Assembly (NCBI GenBank): GCA_003116995.1
Contig: BDSL01000118.1
Coordinates: 226,802-290,801, forward strand
Direction of reading: 5' to 3'
Source: Yamagishiella unicocca
Taxonomy: Eukaryota > Chlorophyta > Chlorophyceae > Chlamydomonadales > Volvocaceae
DNA: 64,000 bases
Under the pieces are notes generated by a model, which was not told the origin of the DNA, made no database searches, and saw only the letters and a list, made by a program, of their open reading frames with translations. The position numbers were made by a program, and so were the translations under genes. This document shows positions 50,990 to 63,766 of the stretch, one piece after another. Every line of letters begins with the position of its first letter. Position 1 is the stretch's first letter.

Positions 50990-53900
50990 TCAGTGCCTTC
51001 CGCCCGGGGCTGGCGAGCCCTCCCTGCTGTCATCGCCACCCACGCCGGCAAGGCTTGGTGACGACTCCCTGAACCTACTCAAAATCGAGCTCCACTTCTC
51101 CGGAACGCGTATTGAGCCGTCGTGGTCCAGGAAGTGCGGTGCGGCGGGCAGCGCCAACGGCATCTCACCACGACGCTCAGCCTCGATCAGCGCCAGCTTG
51201 GGGCAGCCAGAGCCCTGAACGCCCTTGCCCAGGTCGGGTACTGGGTCGAAATCCACGGAGCGGGACGGGTCCGTGGGGTAGAGGCGCTGCAGCTGCGTGA
51301 CGAGGCGCTTGATAGACTGCCGCGGAAGAAGGAAGGGGAGCAGGTGACCGTTAGTACTGGGTGGGCAGGATTACCGCGGCGAATCCCGGGTGAGGTGGCG
51401 CGACGTACTCGACATTCGGTGCACCGTCCCGACCCAGCACACGGACGGGTGGCATCCGTGTCGGCTCGCTGTTCACGCGCATGATAAGGTGTGCAGCCCA
51501 CCAGCGATACCCCATTACGGTTGTGATATACAATCGTCTCTGGGTATCCACCGTGTACGAGCTGCATACGCAGCCCAACCGAACCGCGCATGACGACAAC
51601 AAGGCACGTCCACGTGGCGTTTCATAGGCCAGCTGTCCCCAGCATGCATGCGGCCCCGAACTCGCCGGGTGACTGTATCCTTTTACGAGCCCCTGTGGCG
51701 GCTCGCGCTCTCTCTGCCCACTGATTTCTTCCTCTGCCAGAAATTCCCAAGCTTTCTGGAGAGCGCGCAGCGTGCAGAGGCCGGCGCAGCGTGCAGCAAC
51801 CGCTGATTGCGGAGAGTACAGGGCCCCCATGCATCACGTCGTACGGGGCGCCTCGCGTCTGCTGGGTTGGGGTGTTTACGCTACTAGTGCTGATTGTTAC
51901 GTGCGCGCGCACTCTGTCTGTTACTGGCATTGCACGCGACGTTGTCACCTATACCTCTGCCTTGCGCACTAGGATAGGTAAATAGGTACATAGGCTAGGT
52001 AGTTGTAGGTGCTTCGCGCCACGCCTACGCCGCAGCAGCGCGGCGTCCGTTGTTGGGGCGCAACCGTCTTTCTGGCTATCGGAGCGCTGCGCGGCCGCCG
52101 GCTACATAATTGGACTTCTGGCTTCTCGTGGACCCAGTCTGGGCTTCTTTCGGTAACTATTGGCGCCCCGCACTGACTCCGGATTCCTTGGTCTCCTCGC
52201 GCTACGTATACTTCGCGGCTCAGCTCAGCATTTATAAAACACATACACAACCGCGGCCTGGCGGTACGTTAACAGACGATAGCCGGACGTGCAGCGCCGC
52301 ACACGCTCATCCTGATTGACGCCGAGCCCTTTGACGCCCAGCTTGACTGTGCGCGCAGAAGCCGTCTCGGCCACTGCGCAGAGCCATCCCTGCCTGTCCC
52401 CACCACGTCACCCTTCCGCATTCTCCCTGGGCCTCGCGCCACATGCCCCCGCAGCCGCACGCACGTGCCGCTGTCCCGGCCCGCAGGCAAACGCGCAATG
52501 TGATTTCCTACAGGCGCGCTGTGCCAACGTAATGCTTAGCGACGTCCTGGAGAGCGGACTCCCCCCGGATGCTGCGGTAGCAACGGCCCACCTGGAAATA
52601 CTTGCGCGTGGCCTCATCGTTCATGATGTGCGCCTGGCCGTTGGTGTTCATGACGTGAGAAATCTTCTCACGGGCGGAGCGCTCGTGGATGCCCACGCTC
52701 GTGACACCGATGGGCCACGGCGCATTGCCGATGGCAAGCTTCAAGTAGATGTCGTTGGCGTGGAGGTAGTTGCGGTTGCGCATGGCCTGCACCATCATCC
52801 ACAGCCCCGTGAGCAGCTCGTCCGTGATCTGACGGTTGCGCAGCCTGTCGTACAGTGGCTCCATGTTGCGCGCGGTCTGTTTGAACGCATACGTGGCATG
52901 GATTCCTGCGCGTCATGGGGGGGGGGGGGAGGGGGGAGGGGGAACGGCGGGTCAGTGGCGTCGCTGAGAGGTTGGGGGGGGGGGCGTCGTATTTTGGCCG
53001 CTGCTTAACGACGGCTTCCAGCACCTTGGAAGTCGTCGACAATGGCTGGCACGTGTTGTCCGGTATTCAAATGTCCAACTCTCTCCGCACTGGCTGTCCC
53101 CTGAGGGAGCCGCTGAGGGCCCCCTGAACACGCCATCCCTTCTCGACAGAAACCTCCTCCTCCCCGAATGCAGCCATAAACGCGTGCTCATAGCGTTTAA
53201 ATCTCCTGGGCTTTCCCTCCCTCCCTCCCTAGGGAGGGAAACCGTAGGCTTTCCCCCCCTCTCTCATGCGTTGGTCCACGGGGCTCCCCTCAATTTCCCA
53301 AAACACATGACACGCTTGCAGCAGCGCCGCCGTACCTGAGCTGCTCTCCTTGACCAGCTCCGACCTCCGCTCCAGGTCGTCCTCCCACTCATTCATCCAG
53401 GCTCTCAAGTACTTCGCAATGCGGTCCTCAACAGCCATGGCCTCGTCCTTGCGCCGCTCCGCCAACTGCGCCGCCGCGCGCTTAAACGCCTCCATCGTTG
53501 CGTCCTCATCGGACGGCCCCGCAGCGGCTGACGCTCCATCGCCCTGCGTTAATATGTTTCCCCGGGGGAGGCATATTAATGCCGATGAACCAAAACATGC
53601 GTCGAGCGGCTCCCGCGTTTTGACAGCACTGCAACGCGGCTGCGCGCGGCGTCCCCGCAAACCTCAGCTTGAGTTATCCCCTCACCGGAAGCCACGCCCT
53701 TGTCTACCTCTTAATGGCACAGCCTCCCTCCCTTTCTCTTTACCTGCTCGCCATCTGGCTTGTCCGATCCCGCTGCAGGCCCAGAGCCCGCCTTCGCGCC
53801 TCCGCCGCCTTCCGCTGCCTTGGAGCCGCCATGCCCCCGAAGCCGGGCCTTCTCCTGAGCCTGCCTTTGCAGCTCAATTAGCGCGTTACCCTTTCCGGCG

Positions 53901-55036
53901 AAGCCTGTGCCTGACATGTCGTCCTCCATGTTCACAGCGAGCTCCGACTCGGCCTTGCGTAGACGCTTGAGCCGGTCATACTCCGGCTGCGCGTGGGGCA
54001 GTGGGGGGGGGAGGGGCTGGGGTAAGCATGTTGCCTAGAAGGGGGGACAGGTCGGTATGTAGCCCAGAAGGGGAAAGCGGCAATATTGCACGCACTGCGC
54101 CCCGCAGGATGAGAACTCGCACCTCTGCAAACAGCGTAGCCGGCTCGCCCAGGGCGCGCAGCCTTCGAATGACCTCCTCCCGTGTCAGTACGGTCGGGCT
54201 CTCGGGCTGTCAGACGGCAGGGACGGGTATTTGGGTTCAATAGGACGGCGGCGGCAGCGAACCGGGGGGGCTATAAGAGAATCCAGGGGCGGCGGACATG
54301 AGAGCCCCGGCGCGAGGAAGAGGACAGCAGAGCGGCGTGTTCGGCTGGAGCTAGGCGCACAGGCCTACTTAGCCCCCGGGGGGGGGGAAGGAAGCGTGGC
54401 ATGGTGTGCGTTGAGATGTGGGGCCGTGTGCAGATCAGGGAACGGGCACGGGCGCACCGGAGCGTCATCGTGCTTTGGCGCTTTTGCGTTCTGCAGGTCG
54501 TCCTCAGTTTGCTGCAACTTGCGCTTGCGTTCCTGCACGGCAACACGCAACGGCGCGAAATGACGAGGGACAGTTAGCACGGCGAGCATGGTCGCGCACA
54601 ACGACAGCGTCGACGGAAGGCACAAGACCCTGAAGCCATGCACGGTATGGTCGCGCAGGAATAGTACGTGAGACATGCAACGCTATGATATGACCATGCT
54701 TGTCTGGCGACCTTGGCGCACATATTTCTGCATACATGCGCAAGCCGTGTGGTGCAGGCTTGCAGCTGATTTTGCATATGGTCGAATCTTCTGCTGGTGC
54801 CCCTCACCACAGAAGGTGCACATACCGCCCGCGCTTATGGGACGCGAACCGTGTAGGCACAGTCCCACGGGCCCGCCGGCCGGTTGCACCTTTTCTTCTC
54901 GCTCCTTCGTCTCCTCCTCCCGGATCTTCTGCAAACGCGCTTCCTCTAGATGAGAGCGCTTCACAAACTTGTTTGGCCCAGCCACATCCTGCGCCTCTTT
55001 CCTGAGCTTTGATGTCAGCGCCTTCAAGGCATCCAT
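50990..55036 (-). CDS. PRP18: Pre-mRNA splicing factor Prp18
   Basis: U5-associated factor for the second splicing step. Exons 55036-54890, 54532-54458, 54206-54123, 53986-53744, 53543-53336, 52905-52592 and 51316-50990 join in phase (465 residues). The N-terminal coiled region starts MDALKALTSKLRKE. The PRP4-like/SFM motif is LTREEVIRRLRALGEPATLF followed by YDRLKRLRKAE. The Prp18 core holds MNEWEDDL, KANDIYLKL-type LHANDIYLKLAIGNAPWPIG with VGIHERSAREKI, then NDEATRKYFQ joined to KRLVTQLQRLYPTDPSRSVD across the last intron. That intron (52591-51317) is ~1.3 kb, far longer than the others. The C-terminal ~65 residues after the family core are an extension ending in a Ser/Gly-rich tail. Middle exons carry an Ala/Gly-rich insert. 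It acts in the nucleus. Confidence 0.95.
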
Positions 55037-55659
55037 GGCTCCCTTCCTTGAAAGCCAAAAGCCTCCAATTAGCCGCAATATCAAGTCAAAACTCCACAGC
55101 TGCTTAAAGGCCGCTGCACGTGCAGTAAGTTGGTCAGGACCCGCTCGCGTCCTGGCGCACAAGACGACAAGCTTGCTCGAGTAAACCTGGGTAACGGGAA
55201 GCCAGAAATCTCAAGATGGTGCCCTATGAGTTATGCAGCTCTGGCGCATGCCAGCATTGCGCTGTTTCGCCGGGCGTAGCGTTTTACTCCTTATTATTAT
55301 TAGGAAAGGAAGATAACATCGAGGCATATGTGCTTATCGATTAGCGTGGCTAATGCGCGGACGAAGGGGTTATGGTGCGCCAGGGAGGGTGGCTTGGGGT
55401 CCTGGCGAGGGGAGAGACGCGCCCAAACTTGCTTCTTTGTATCGTCATTCTTACCATGCTGATATCATTTCTAACGCTGCTCTGAGACTTGGGGACCACG
55501 ACATTTGCATAGCCCCGTGCCTGTCTGTCCTCGGCCCAATGGCCACCCCACCCACTTAGGTAGCGCACGCCGCTTCGCATGCTGCGACCTCCGGGAGCTT
55601 AGGGGCGGTGGGGTGCAGAGGCTAGGCAGGCGCACTAGCAGCGAGCGAGCCTAGCAACG
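55037..55659. promoter_or_regulatory. Divergent intergenic region between Prp18 and PP2A B56
   Basis: 622 bp separate the two start codons, so both promoters must lie here. No clear TATA box or conserved element was identified. A short A/T-rich block (TTATTATTATTAGG) lies near 55290. Confidence 0.4.
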
Positions 55660-57821
55660 ATGTTGAAGAGCATGAAGCAGAAGTTCAGCGGAAAGAAGGA
55701 CGCCAGCAAGAACAAGGACGACTCTCAGCCCTCGACCAGCGCCAAGGCGGGCGCACCTGCCGCTAGCAAGGCACCGGCGCCCCGGCCAATCTCAGCCATC
55801 CGGGAGAAGCCGCCGCTGCCGGTCATCAACGAGCAGGCTCTTCAGCAGTACTATGCGGAGCCCCTGCCCAGCTTCCGGGATGTCTCGCCAGCGGAGAAGC
55901 AGTATCTCTTCGTTCAGAAGCTGCACCTGTGCAGCTTCGGGTTCGACTTTGCGGACCCCACCAAGCACGTCCGCGAAAAGGAAATCAAGCGGCAGACGCT
56001 ATTAGAGCTGGTGGACTACGCCAACTCTGGGGCAGGGAAGTTCACGGAGGGTGTTTCGGAGGATATTATTTACATGCTCAGCAACAACCTTTTCAGGACG
56101 CTGCCACCCGTTCGGAGCCATGGCGATGCCGAAGGCAACTACGACGCTGAGGAGGAGGAGCCTAGCTTGGACCCGGCATGGCCGCACCTCCAGGTGTGTG
56201 TCTGGGCTTGGGATGCGTGGCTGGGCGCGGGCTGGGCGTAGGTCGGCCCTGTGGCCCCGGCTGCGAGCTCATGGCGCCCCGCCCATCTCGTCGCGGCCTC
56301 CCCCAGATCGTGTACGAGTTTCTCCTTCGCTACGTGGTGTCGAACGACACTGATGCCAAGATAGCGAAAAAGTACATTGACCAGCAGTTCGTGCTGAAGC
56401 TGCTGGAGCTTTTCGACTCGGAGGACCCCCGGGAACGCGACTACCTCAAAACGATCCTGCACCGCATATATGGCAAGTTCATGGTGCACCGCCCGTTCAT
56501 CCGCAAGGCCATCAACAACGTTTTCTACCGCTTCATCTTTGAGACGGAGCGGCACAACGGGGTCGCTGAGCTGCTCGAAATCCTCGGCAGCATTATCAAC
56601 GGCTTTGCACTGCCGCTGAAGGAGGAGCACAAGGTACGCGCATGCATAGTACTAAATGTGTACACAGGAAAACGCAGGAACTGCTGGTGGTTTAGTGGCT
56701 CTGTCGTCACGATGGCTGTTCCGTTTTTGTTATTCGCAGCTATTCCTACAGCGGGCGCTCATGCCGCTGCACAAGCCCAAGTGCGTGGCGATGTACCACC
56801 AGCAGCTGGCATACTGCGTCACGCAGGTATGAGACGGTAAAATGACTCCAGAGACAGGTCGGCATTTCCAGACATGTGGCCTCACTGTATATCGGCCTCT
56901 TCCTGTGCCTGCAGTTCGTCGAAAAGGATTCAAAGCTGGCCGAGCCGGTGCTTACAGCCCTCTTGAAGTACTGGCCAGTAACAAACAGCCAAAAGGAGGT
57001 GTTGTTCCTTGGGGAGCTGGAGGAAATCCTGGAGCTCACCCAGGCACCCGAGTTCCAGAAAGTTATGATCCCTCTCTTCAAGCAGCTAGCAAAATGCCTC
57101 AATAGCCAGCATTTCCAGGTAAGGCGGGGCAGAGGGGCAAATGTAGGGCCTCGTCTCTACGTGTGTTGTTGCGGTGCTAATCCTTGGCTACTTCCGTCGG
57201 CTCTCTTCAGCAAGGAGAGGTTATCTCGGGGGTTGTGGTGAAGATATGGCAGTAATGGGTGTTGGGATACGGCCGCTCACTTAAATGTGGTTCCCCATGG
57301 TTTTGGCAGCATAAATGGTTAGCCGGACAACTACAGTGCCCAAACGACGAGGGCGGGCGCCGCGCTGCATGCCGATAGCGCTTTGGTGGCGTTGGCGGTC
57401 CCGGATGCAGCTGGGAGCAGAGGCAAACGCATACGCACCCGGCTCAGGCTGTCGCCCCGCGCAAGCTGGCACACGAGATCATGATGCACGTGGTCTTCTC
57501 TTGCGGCAGGTTGCGGAGCGCTCGCTGTTCCTGTGGAACAACGAGTATATCGTCAACTTGGTGGCGCAGCACCGGCATCAGCTGTTGCCCATCCTGTTCC
57601 CGGCGTTGGAGGAAAACACGAACAGCCACTGGAACCCAGCTGTGCACGGCCTCACGTGCAATGTGCGCAAGATGTTCCAGGAGCTGGACGAGCAGCTGTA
57701 CGAGGAGTGCAAGCGCAAGTACGAGGAGGAGCAGGCGTCGGAACGGCAGGCGATGGAGACGCGGGACAGGAAGTGGGAATATCTCCAAAAGCTGGCGATT
57801 CAAAAGAGCAACGGCCGGTGA
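55660..57821 (+). CDS. PP2A B56 (B') regulatory subunit
   Basis: Regulatory subunit that recruits substrates to protein phosphatase 2A. Exons 55660-56193, 56307-56633, 56740-56826, 56915-57118 and 57510-57821 are in phase, giving 487 residues, normal for the family. A variable Lys/Ser/Ala-rich N-terminus of about 50 residues precedes the HEAT-like B56 fold. Diagnostic segments: [117 protein letters not shown] and [20 protein letters not shown]. The C-terminus is short and charged. The start codon begins the longest in-frame N-terminus after an upstream stop. Confidence 0.97.
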
Positions 57822-57920
57822 GGATCAGATGGCGGAGTTGCGTTTCGGTTGGATTGGGGGCAACGCGCGACAGGCGAGGTTCAATGGCAGGCGGGCTTGC
57901 AGGAGTTTGGATGCAATTAC

Positions 57921-57943
57921 TGTAATAAATGCACGCAATGTAA
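57921..57943 (+). terminator. Two TGTAA polyadenylation signals of PP2A B56
   Basis: TGTAA at 57921-57925 and again at 57939-57943, about 100-120 bp after the stop codon, a typical distance in volvocine genes. Confidence 0.6.
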
Positions 57944-59777
57944 TGCAACTATACAGTTGGATGCGCTGTAGTGCAGTTACGCGGCCAGCTTTGTATCAAC
58001 ATGGTTGAGTTTTGTAAGATAATGAACAACGTGCGTTGAGAGACAATAGCAGCTGCGCAAACAGGCTCAACCTCGAAAATGGCGCCACCCGCGGCAATGG
58101 CCGGCAATTGCACGCGGGCTTGTATTGCGGGCTTCGTACAGCATCCGACTGCCCTGGGGACGGAAACACCTCATGTTTTGTGGCTCAGTCTTCAATTGCA
58201 CATTGCATGGAGCTGCACCCACACCGGGATACCCCTCCGCGGAAATCTCGGTTTGATGTTCATCGCATATGCTGCCGAACTATTGGCAACCACCATACCC
58301 TGGCAACCACCGATATGCCATTTCGTATGTCAGGTTCGGCACCCAGGTCCTATGGCTCACGGTGCATCATGTTCAAGCGGTTTTCGCCGCATTCGGGTTC
58401 CAGCGCACTTCATTGTTCGCGCATATGTGCTTCCATAATATCCGACTCTTCCTTGCTAATACAATGTCTTGCAGGCCGCTCCCGGAGGTCAAGCCGCTCT
58501 CGGCACTGCTCAGGGTTTGAGCCATTCCAGGATAGCGTCTTGCCGCGCTACAAGGCGTGGCAGTAGTCCATCGCAAGCGCCTCGAGCGCTGAGCGGCACG
58601 CCGCGCAACCGCGCATGGCAGCACCTAAACGGAACGCCCTGGGCGCAGCGTGCGATCACCCGACGGTGCGCAATTCGCACACTGGGGACGCTCGAGAGAT
58701 GGGTGCGAGCGGTCTGACAAGCCGGCTTGCATCCCCGTAGGGACTGCTTCGGCTTCTTGGGAGGGCGGAATGAATGGTGCAGTGCTGCAATAGGCCACGG
58801 GTGGCTTACTGGGCCCTGTGGCGCTCGTGTGCAGTAGGTCATTAGGGTGCGGTGGATGCCGCTGCCGCAGGAGCTTTAAGAGCGTGTGGTGCCCTTCAGT
58901 CTTGCAGTGCGGGTGTGTTGCGGCATTGCTGCCTTTCCCGCATGGAGCTAGGTCACCATGCGTGTATTAATAAGGACTGGATACGCAACGCGGCGCGTGA
59001 AGCTGCAGTCACGGCTTGTGCTTGAAGCGCTTGGACCGATGTGGCCACGGTGGCGGATAGCGACGGCGGAGGCGCTGCTCGCTATATGACCGTTTAGTCA
59101 GGGGCATGCGAGGTGCATTGCATGATGCACCGCATATCGGATTGACAGGACAAGGGACGGGGTAGCGTAGGGTGCCGTTGAACGTAGAGGTGGCGCCGGG
59201 CCTGAGAGCAACTGCAGACGGTGCGCGTCTGGTGGCGGAGGCGGTATGTTTTGCGTTGGCCGCTGGTGCTACAGCTCCGCGCTTCGGGCGGAAACTGAAC
59301 TATGATTGCATGTCTTACTCCTATCTGAGTGGACCTGGCCACCGCTTGCACTGCAGCGGCTTCGGGCGGGGGTTGGGAGGGGTTGCACAGCCTGCGTAGG
59401 AACGACGACTTCTTGCCTTGGTTTTTGCCTCTGCTCTGTGCACAGGGAGGCTAGCTCGTTTGCTGCTCTGCGGAGCATGCCTCATGCAAAAAGCCCTCGC
59501 GACCAAATCCTTCCGAGTCGTACTACGTCGTAAGAAGCATACATATGCAGCTTCCTCATATAAATCTTTCATAAATACATATCCACATCATTACATTGGT
59601 ATCCATCAAACTGCACACCGCTCCGCTCTGCAGCCCGCCGCCATTACAGTGAAAGGAATAGCAGCTTCGCTCCCATATCTCATTGACATTTACCATAGGC
59701 TTTCATTTGGAAGTTTGTTTCTGTTTTGGCTTCTGGCAAGCGAGCAACTTGGTGTCGCGTACCGGTAACGACCGACC
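57944..59777. other. Intergenic stretch before GAR1
   Basis: No supported gene. Frames at 58036-58566 and 58510-58842 are overlapping shadows without motifs. The GAR1 promoter should lie in the last few hundred bases, which are AT-richer from about 59520. Confidence 0.4.
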
Positions 59778-61123
59778 ATGAGGCCGCCGCTGCGAGGCGG
59801 GCGCGGCCGTGATTCGGGAGGCCGTGGTGGCTTTGGCCGTGGTGGAGGTGGACGTAGCTTCGGCGGCCGCGGTGGTGGAAGGGGTGGAGGCGGCTGGCAG
59901 GACGCTGGGCCGCCAGACTCCGTTGTTCAGGCGGGCGCCTTTGCGCACGCCTGCGAGGGGGAAGCAGTTGTTAAGTTGACAAACGACAAGGTGCGCTCAG
60001 TGACGTGACTGCGTAGCGTCGCCTTGGATGGCGAAGCGTGAAGCAATGTCGTCGCGACCTGCAGATTCCCTACTTCAACGCTCCCATATTCTTGGAGAAC
60101 AAGACTCAGATTGGGAAGGTGGAGGAGATTCTTGGCTCCATCAACAACGTGGTGAGCTTGGCTCTGTCACGACATGGACCCCAAGTGTCACAAACACCGC
60201 CCGGAAGCCTGTCGTTGACACACGTTCACTCGCTTAACGCACGTCCTCATCAATGAGTGTCTGACGTGTGTTTGTGTATGCAAAACAAAGTCTGTGTTTC
60301 AGAGGCATGAACTCGGAAAGTCATGTCGTGCGTGCCCGCCGCCTCCGCACGAGTGCACATCCCCATTTCGTTGAGTGTAGACTCGGGCTGCGCTGTCAAC
60401 GGTAGTTCAATAACCGGGGCGTGCCACAATGTGGCACGCCATCAACCTTGAAAGGGCGGGGGTTCTGTAGGGGCCGTTGATGCGCTCTCCCCTCCTCTTG
60501 TACGAATACAGTTCTTCACGATAAAGATGTCGGAAGGCATTGTTGCCACGTCATACAAGGCGGGAGACAAGTTCTTCATCGACCCGTTCAAGCTGCTGCC
60601 TTTGGACCGCTTCTTGCCAAAGCCAAAGGGAGCCCCTGCTGCGCGGGGCGGCCGTTTCGGTGGGTATTGGTGGCACATGTGCTTGCAGGGCATCCACCGC
60701 TCCAGATCCTCAAAGCAGAACAATAGCACTTTGCCAGGATGCAGCAGCAGCACGTTATTTCTCTCACCGTGCGGACCCCTTTGAGGCTGCCATTGCGTTT
60801 ACAAGTTGTAGGTTGTCCTCCGTTCCCAATCTCTAGCTCTAGCTGCATCCACACGACATGTCATCCGAACTACTGACCGCAACCTCATCGCCTCTCTGCC
60901 TCTGGCACATCATAACACGTGTGCTGTGCTCGCAGGTGGTGGCCGTGGTGGCGGTTTCGGAGGGCGCGACGGCGGTCGTGGCGGTGGCCGGAGCTTTGGT
61001 GGCCGTGGTGGTGGCGGCCGCGATGGCGGCCGGGGCGGTTTTGGTGGACGCGGTGGCAGCTTCGGTGGGCGTTCGCCTGGTGGCCGGGGTGGATTTGCCA
61101 GTCGGGGGCGGGGCAGGTACTAA
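59778..61123 (+). CDS. GAR1: H/ACA snoRNP protein GAR1
   Basis: Nucleolar component of H/ACA ribonucleoproteins that guide rRNA pseudouridylation. Exons 59778-59990, 60065-60151, 60512-60659 and 60936-61123 are in phase (211 residues). A glycine/arginine-rich arm of about 40 residues opens the protein. The conserved core runs [57 protein letters not shown] and [14 protein letters not shown] second, longer RGG arm of about 70 residues closes it and is encoded by the last exon. Two-arm architecture and length match eukaryotic GAR1. Both arms are expected arginine-methylation targets. The start ATG follows CGACC and lies just before the first RGG repeats. Confidence 0.97.
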
Positions 61124-61149
61124 GCAATGCGTCCATTGTGTCGTAACAG

Positions 61150-61154
61150 TGTAA
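61150..61154 (+). terminator. TGTAA signal after GAR1
   Basis: TGTAA 27 bp after the GAR1 stop codon. No other TGTAA was seen in the next 350 bp, so it may be the signal used, giving an unusually short 3' UTR. Confidence 0.4.
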
Positions 61155-62849
61155 CACCGCATATGGCGACGGCCCAGACGGCGTCACCTGGGGACACCGA
61201 ACGGACTGCTAATTGGTGCTTGTGGAGATGCTGATGGGAGGGCGGTGGGGAGGCCGGCTCTGGAAAGTGCCAGTCACGTAGGTAGATGTGTACGGCAACC
61301 CAACGCCACGGTCGCATGATGCCCGGGGACTGTATGACTCCGGAAAGGATGCGGGTACGATCAGTTTTTTGTGTGGAGTAGCGTTGTTCAGTGGATTAGC
61401 TGAGGTCGGGTTCGAGCATGTGGGCGCGTTGGCTTGGCTGCCTTGTTCGACGGTTGGTTTTTAAAATGCCGCGTGGGCTAGTCGGACAATGCGATCAGGG
61501 TGCGGCTCTTGCTGAGTCGTAGTCGCGTGATCGCAGCAACCGTAACGTTGGCAAACGGCGATGCTCGCGTGATGGTAGTCGTGCCGCAGCCGGGATGTGA
61601 CCGCTCTCCCCTTGCGGGATGCCAAAAGCGCGCATTGCGGACGGAAATGAGAATGGGGGGAGAGCTTCCCGGGTCCTGACCGTGAGGTTGCCGAGAGGGA
61701 TTTGACTCCGCTGTACCTGCTGCAAGCGTTTTCTGAAGGGCTGGGCCGCCTGTTAACGAATAACGCCGCATGCTAGCTATCTTATTACGGCGGAGAACGC
61801 TCCAAACCTCACCTTTTGTGCTCCTAGGAATTCGTAAAAGACACTGGGATCGGAACCCGCACATAAATAATGCGCACAGGTTGCGGGAAAACGGGCAGGT
61901 TACGAGGAGCTCTGAACGCGAAGCACTGCACGCAAGGTCGGCTACTGGTAAACGGACGCGCATTCGGCTCAAGCTTGAACTAGCAATGACTATTGACTGA
62001 CACGTCTGGCAGTACGACATGTTGGGCCGTGTTAAACGCCTAAACCAGTTGTCACTTATAGGTGTTACGTGTCACGAGCTTGGTTCTTTGCAGCGCGTTT
62101 GCAGCTGCAAACATGGCAGCGGCTTGAAACTTCAACAAACCGAAACTACCGGTGAGGACCTAGCGCACTGCTCACAGTGCCATTGGGGGTTGCGAAACTG
62201 GTTTCACAAAGCATTCAGACGCCCCATACAAGCGCCGGACGAAATAACTGAAAGCACGGGTCTGCATTGGCAGCCGTTTGCTTAACGAACCCATTTACCA
62301 CCGGCCTCACAACCCGCCGCTGACCGACTCAAGCCTCAACGTTTCAAGCTGCAAAACATGCCCCCCCCCCAAAGTTTGCCAGACACATCGACGCGAGCTA
62401 TTAAGTCACACCCCTCGTGGCGCCTCACGGCCAGACTCTGCCCACAGCGTTAGCAACATACCGCTCATTTATTCCAGTCCTGAAATATATAGTGTATCGA
62501 AGCAGAGGAAGAATGCTTTGGTGCAGGAAGATAGCATTCCAGAAGGACGTAAACCTCAGCGCAAGTAGTATACGCGCACGCACTTCAAGGCCGGCCGCAT
62601 ACACTGCTCGCACACAACTCGCGAAGGGCACACACACGCATCAATCTAGTATTTATTTACGCAAGCTCGGCACACGGCTAATTGCTCTCAGGTCATCTGC
62701 GTGCCTTTCAGCACGGCGCCCCTGGTGGACAAAAAGTAAAAACCCAGCCTCCCAACAGGGCCGCTGAACCGAAGCGTCCATGAGAGAACAGCCGTGGTGC
62801 CATCTGGCCCGCGCTCGGAAACAGGCATCGAAATTCGCATCCCTATAAC
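61155..62849. other. Intergenic stretch, no gene seen
   Basis: A 180-codon minus-strand frame at 61478-62020 is open but has no recognised domain, no splice support and mixed composition, so I do not call it. A C-run (10 bases) lies near 62359. No tRNA fold was confirmed. Confidence 0.35.
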
Positions 62850-63384
62850 ATGGCGACCGCTGTTGCACGCAGCCCGACCCTGACTCGGGTCCTTATCCTA
62901 AACCCGGTAAGGACCCGAGGCAGGGAGCCGATGTTTCGTCGCAGGAGGGGGGCCTGCATAGCAGCGACCCCCCTGCCCACCCGCCCACTACCCTGCTCCG
63001 CCAGGCTCCCTCCTCGAATACCCTCACGGCACGCGCCTCGCCTCGACTCGCAGCCAGCCTACCCGCCGGCACACACTTTTGTTCACCGAGAACAGATCGC
63101 CATACGTACTCTTATGTAAGTTCATTCACGCCCCTCCTACACGTTTCCCACAGCTCCTCCTACCACAGCTCCCTCACCACGTGGCACGTGTGTTTCACAG
63201 ATATTCATTTTCCCCACCCTCCCACTGGTTTAAGTTCTCTGCAGGTGAAGGCGACAAAATCCGCCCGGCTGCGGCCAGGTTTCACCGCGTACGTTAACGA
63301 CTCACTGCTCGTCGCCTTCGCCGCGCACGACTCCCGCCGTACTACCAGCATGCCCCCTGCATTAGTAAAAATTCTTCTTTAACA
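62850..63384 (+). CDS. Possible short two-exon gene of unknown function
   Basis: A tentative model: exon 62850-62906 (MATAVARSPTLTRVLILNP) ends at a GTAAGG donor. A well-formed acceptor (pyrimidine-rich run then CTCTGCAG) at 63244 opens an in-phase exon beginning VKATKSARLRPGFTAYVNDS that reaches a stop near 63382. The product would be ~65 residues with no known domain. It could also be the start of a larger gene that splices onward, or chance. Confidence 0.25.
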
Positions 63385-63766
63385 AGGAACCCGCCCACGA
63401 GAGGACATGATGGCGTGAGCAGTGCGCCGGCTGCCCGAGAGGAGGACGTAGGGCATGTGGCGGAGCGCGGCCATGAAGGTAGGCTGCAGAAGGTACCTGA
63501 CCCGACATGGCCTCCACCCCACAGCACTGAGGCCAAAGGCCTAACCTCACACAGGTGACGCAAAGGCCACCGGAGCAACTGCAACCCGTCATTACGCCGG
63601 TGGTTGGACGAAACCATGCCCTGGAGTCCGGTTGCCAGCGCTTTGCTGCGTCCACCGTCTGTATCGGCTACCAGCTACAGTTCCGGCATACAGCTGTCAG
63701 GGCTTGGACACATGGCAAGGCGCGACGGCTGCTTGGCCCTGATGGCATCGGCGCCGACAGGGGAGG

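Noticed and set aside
61840..61870. GGATCGGAACCCGC, resembling a tRNA T-arm
   Set aside because: No matching acceptor, D or anticodon stems could be drawn on either strand.
61478..62020. 180-codon minus-strand frame
   Set aside because: Open but without motif, typical third-position bias or neighbours that support it.
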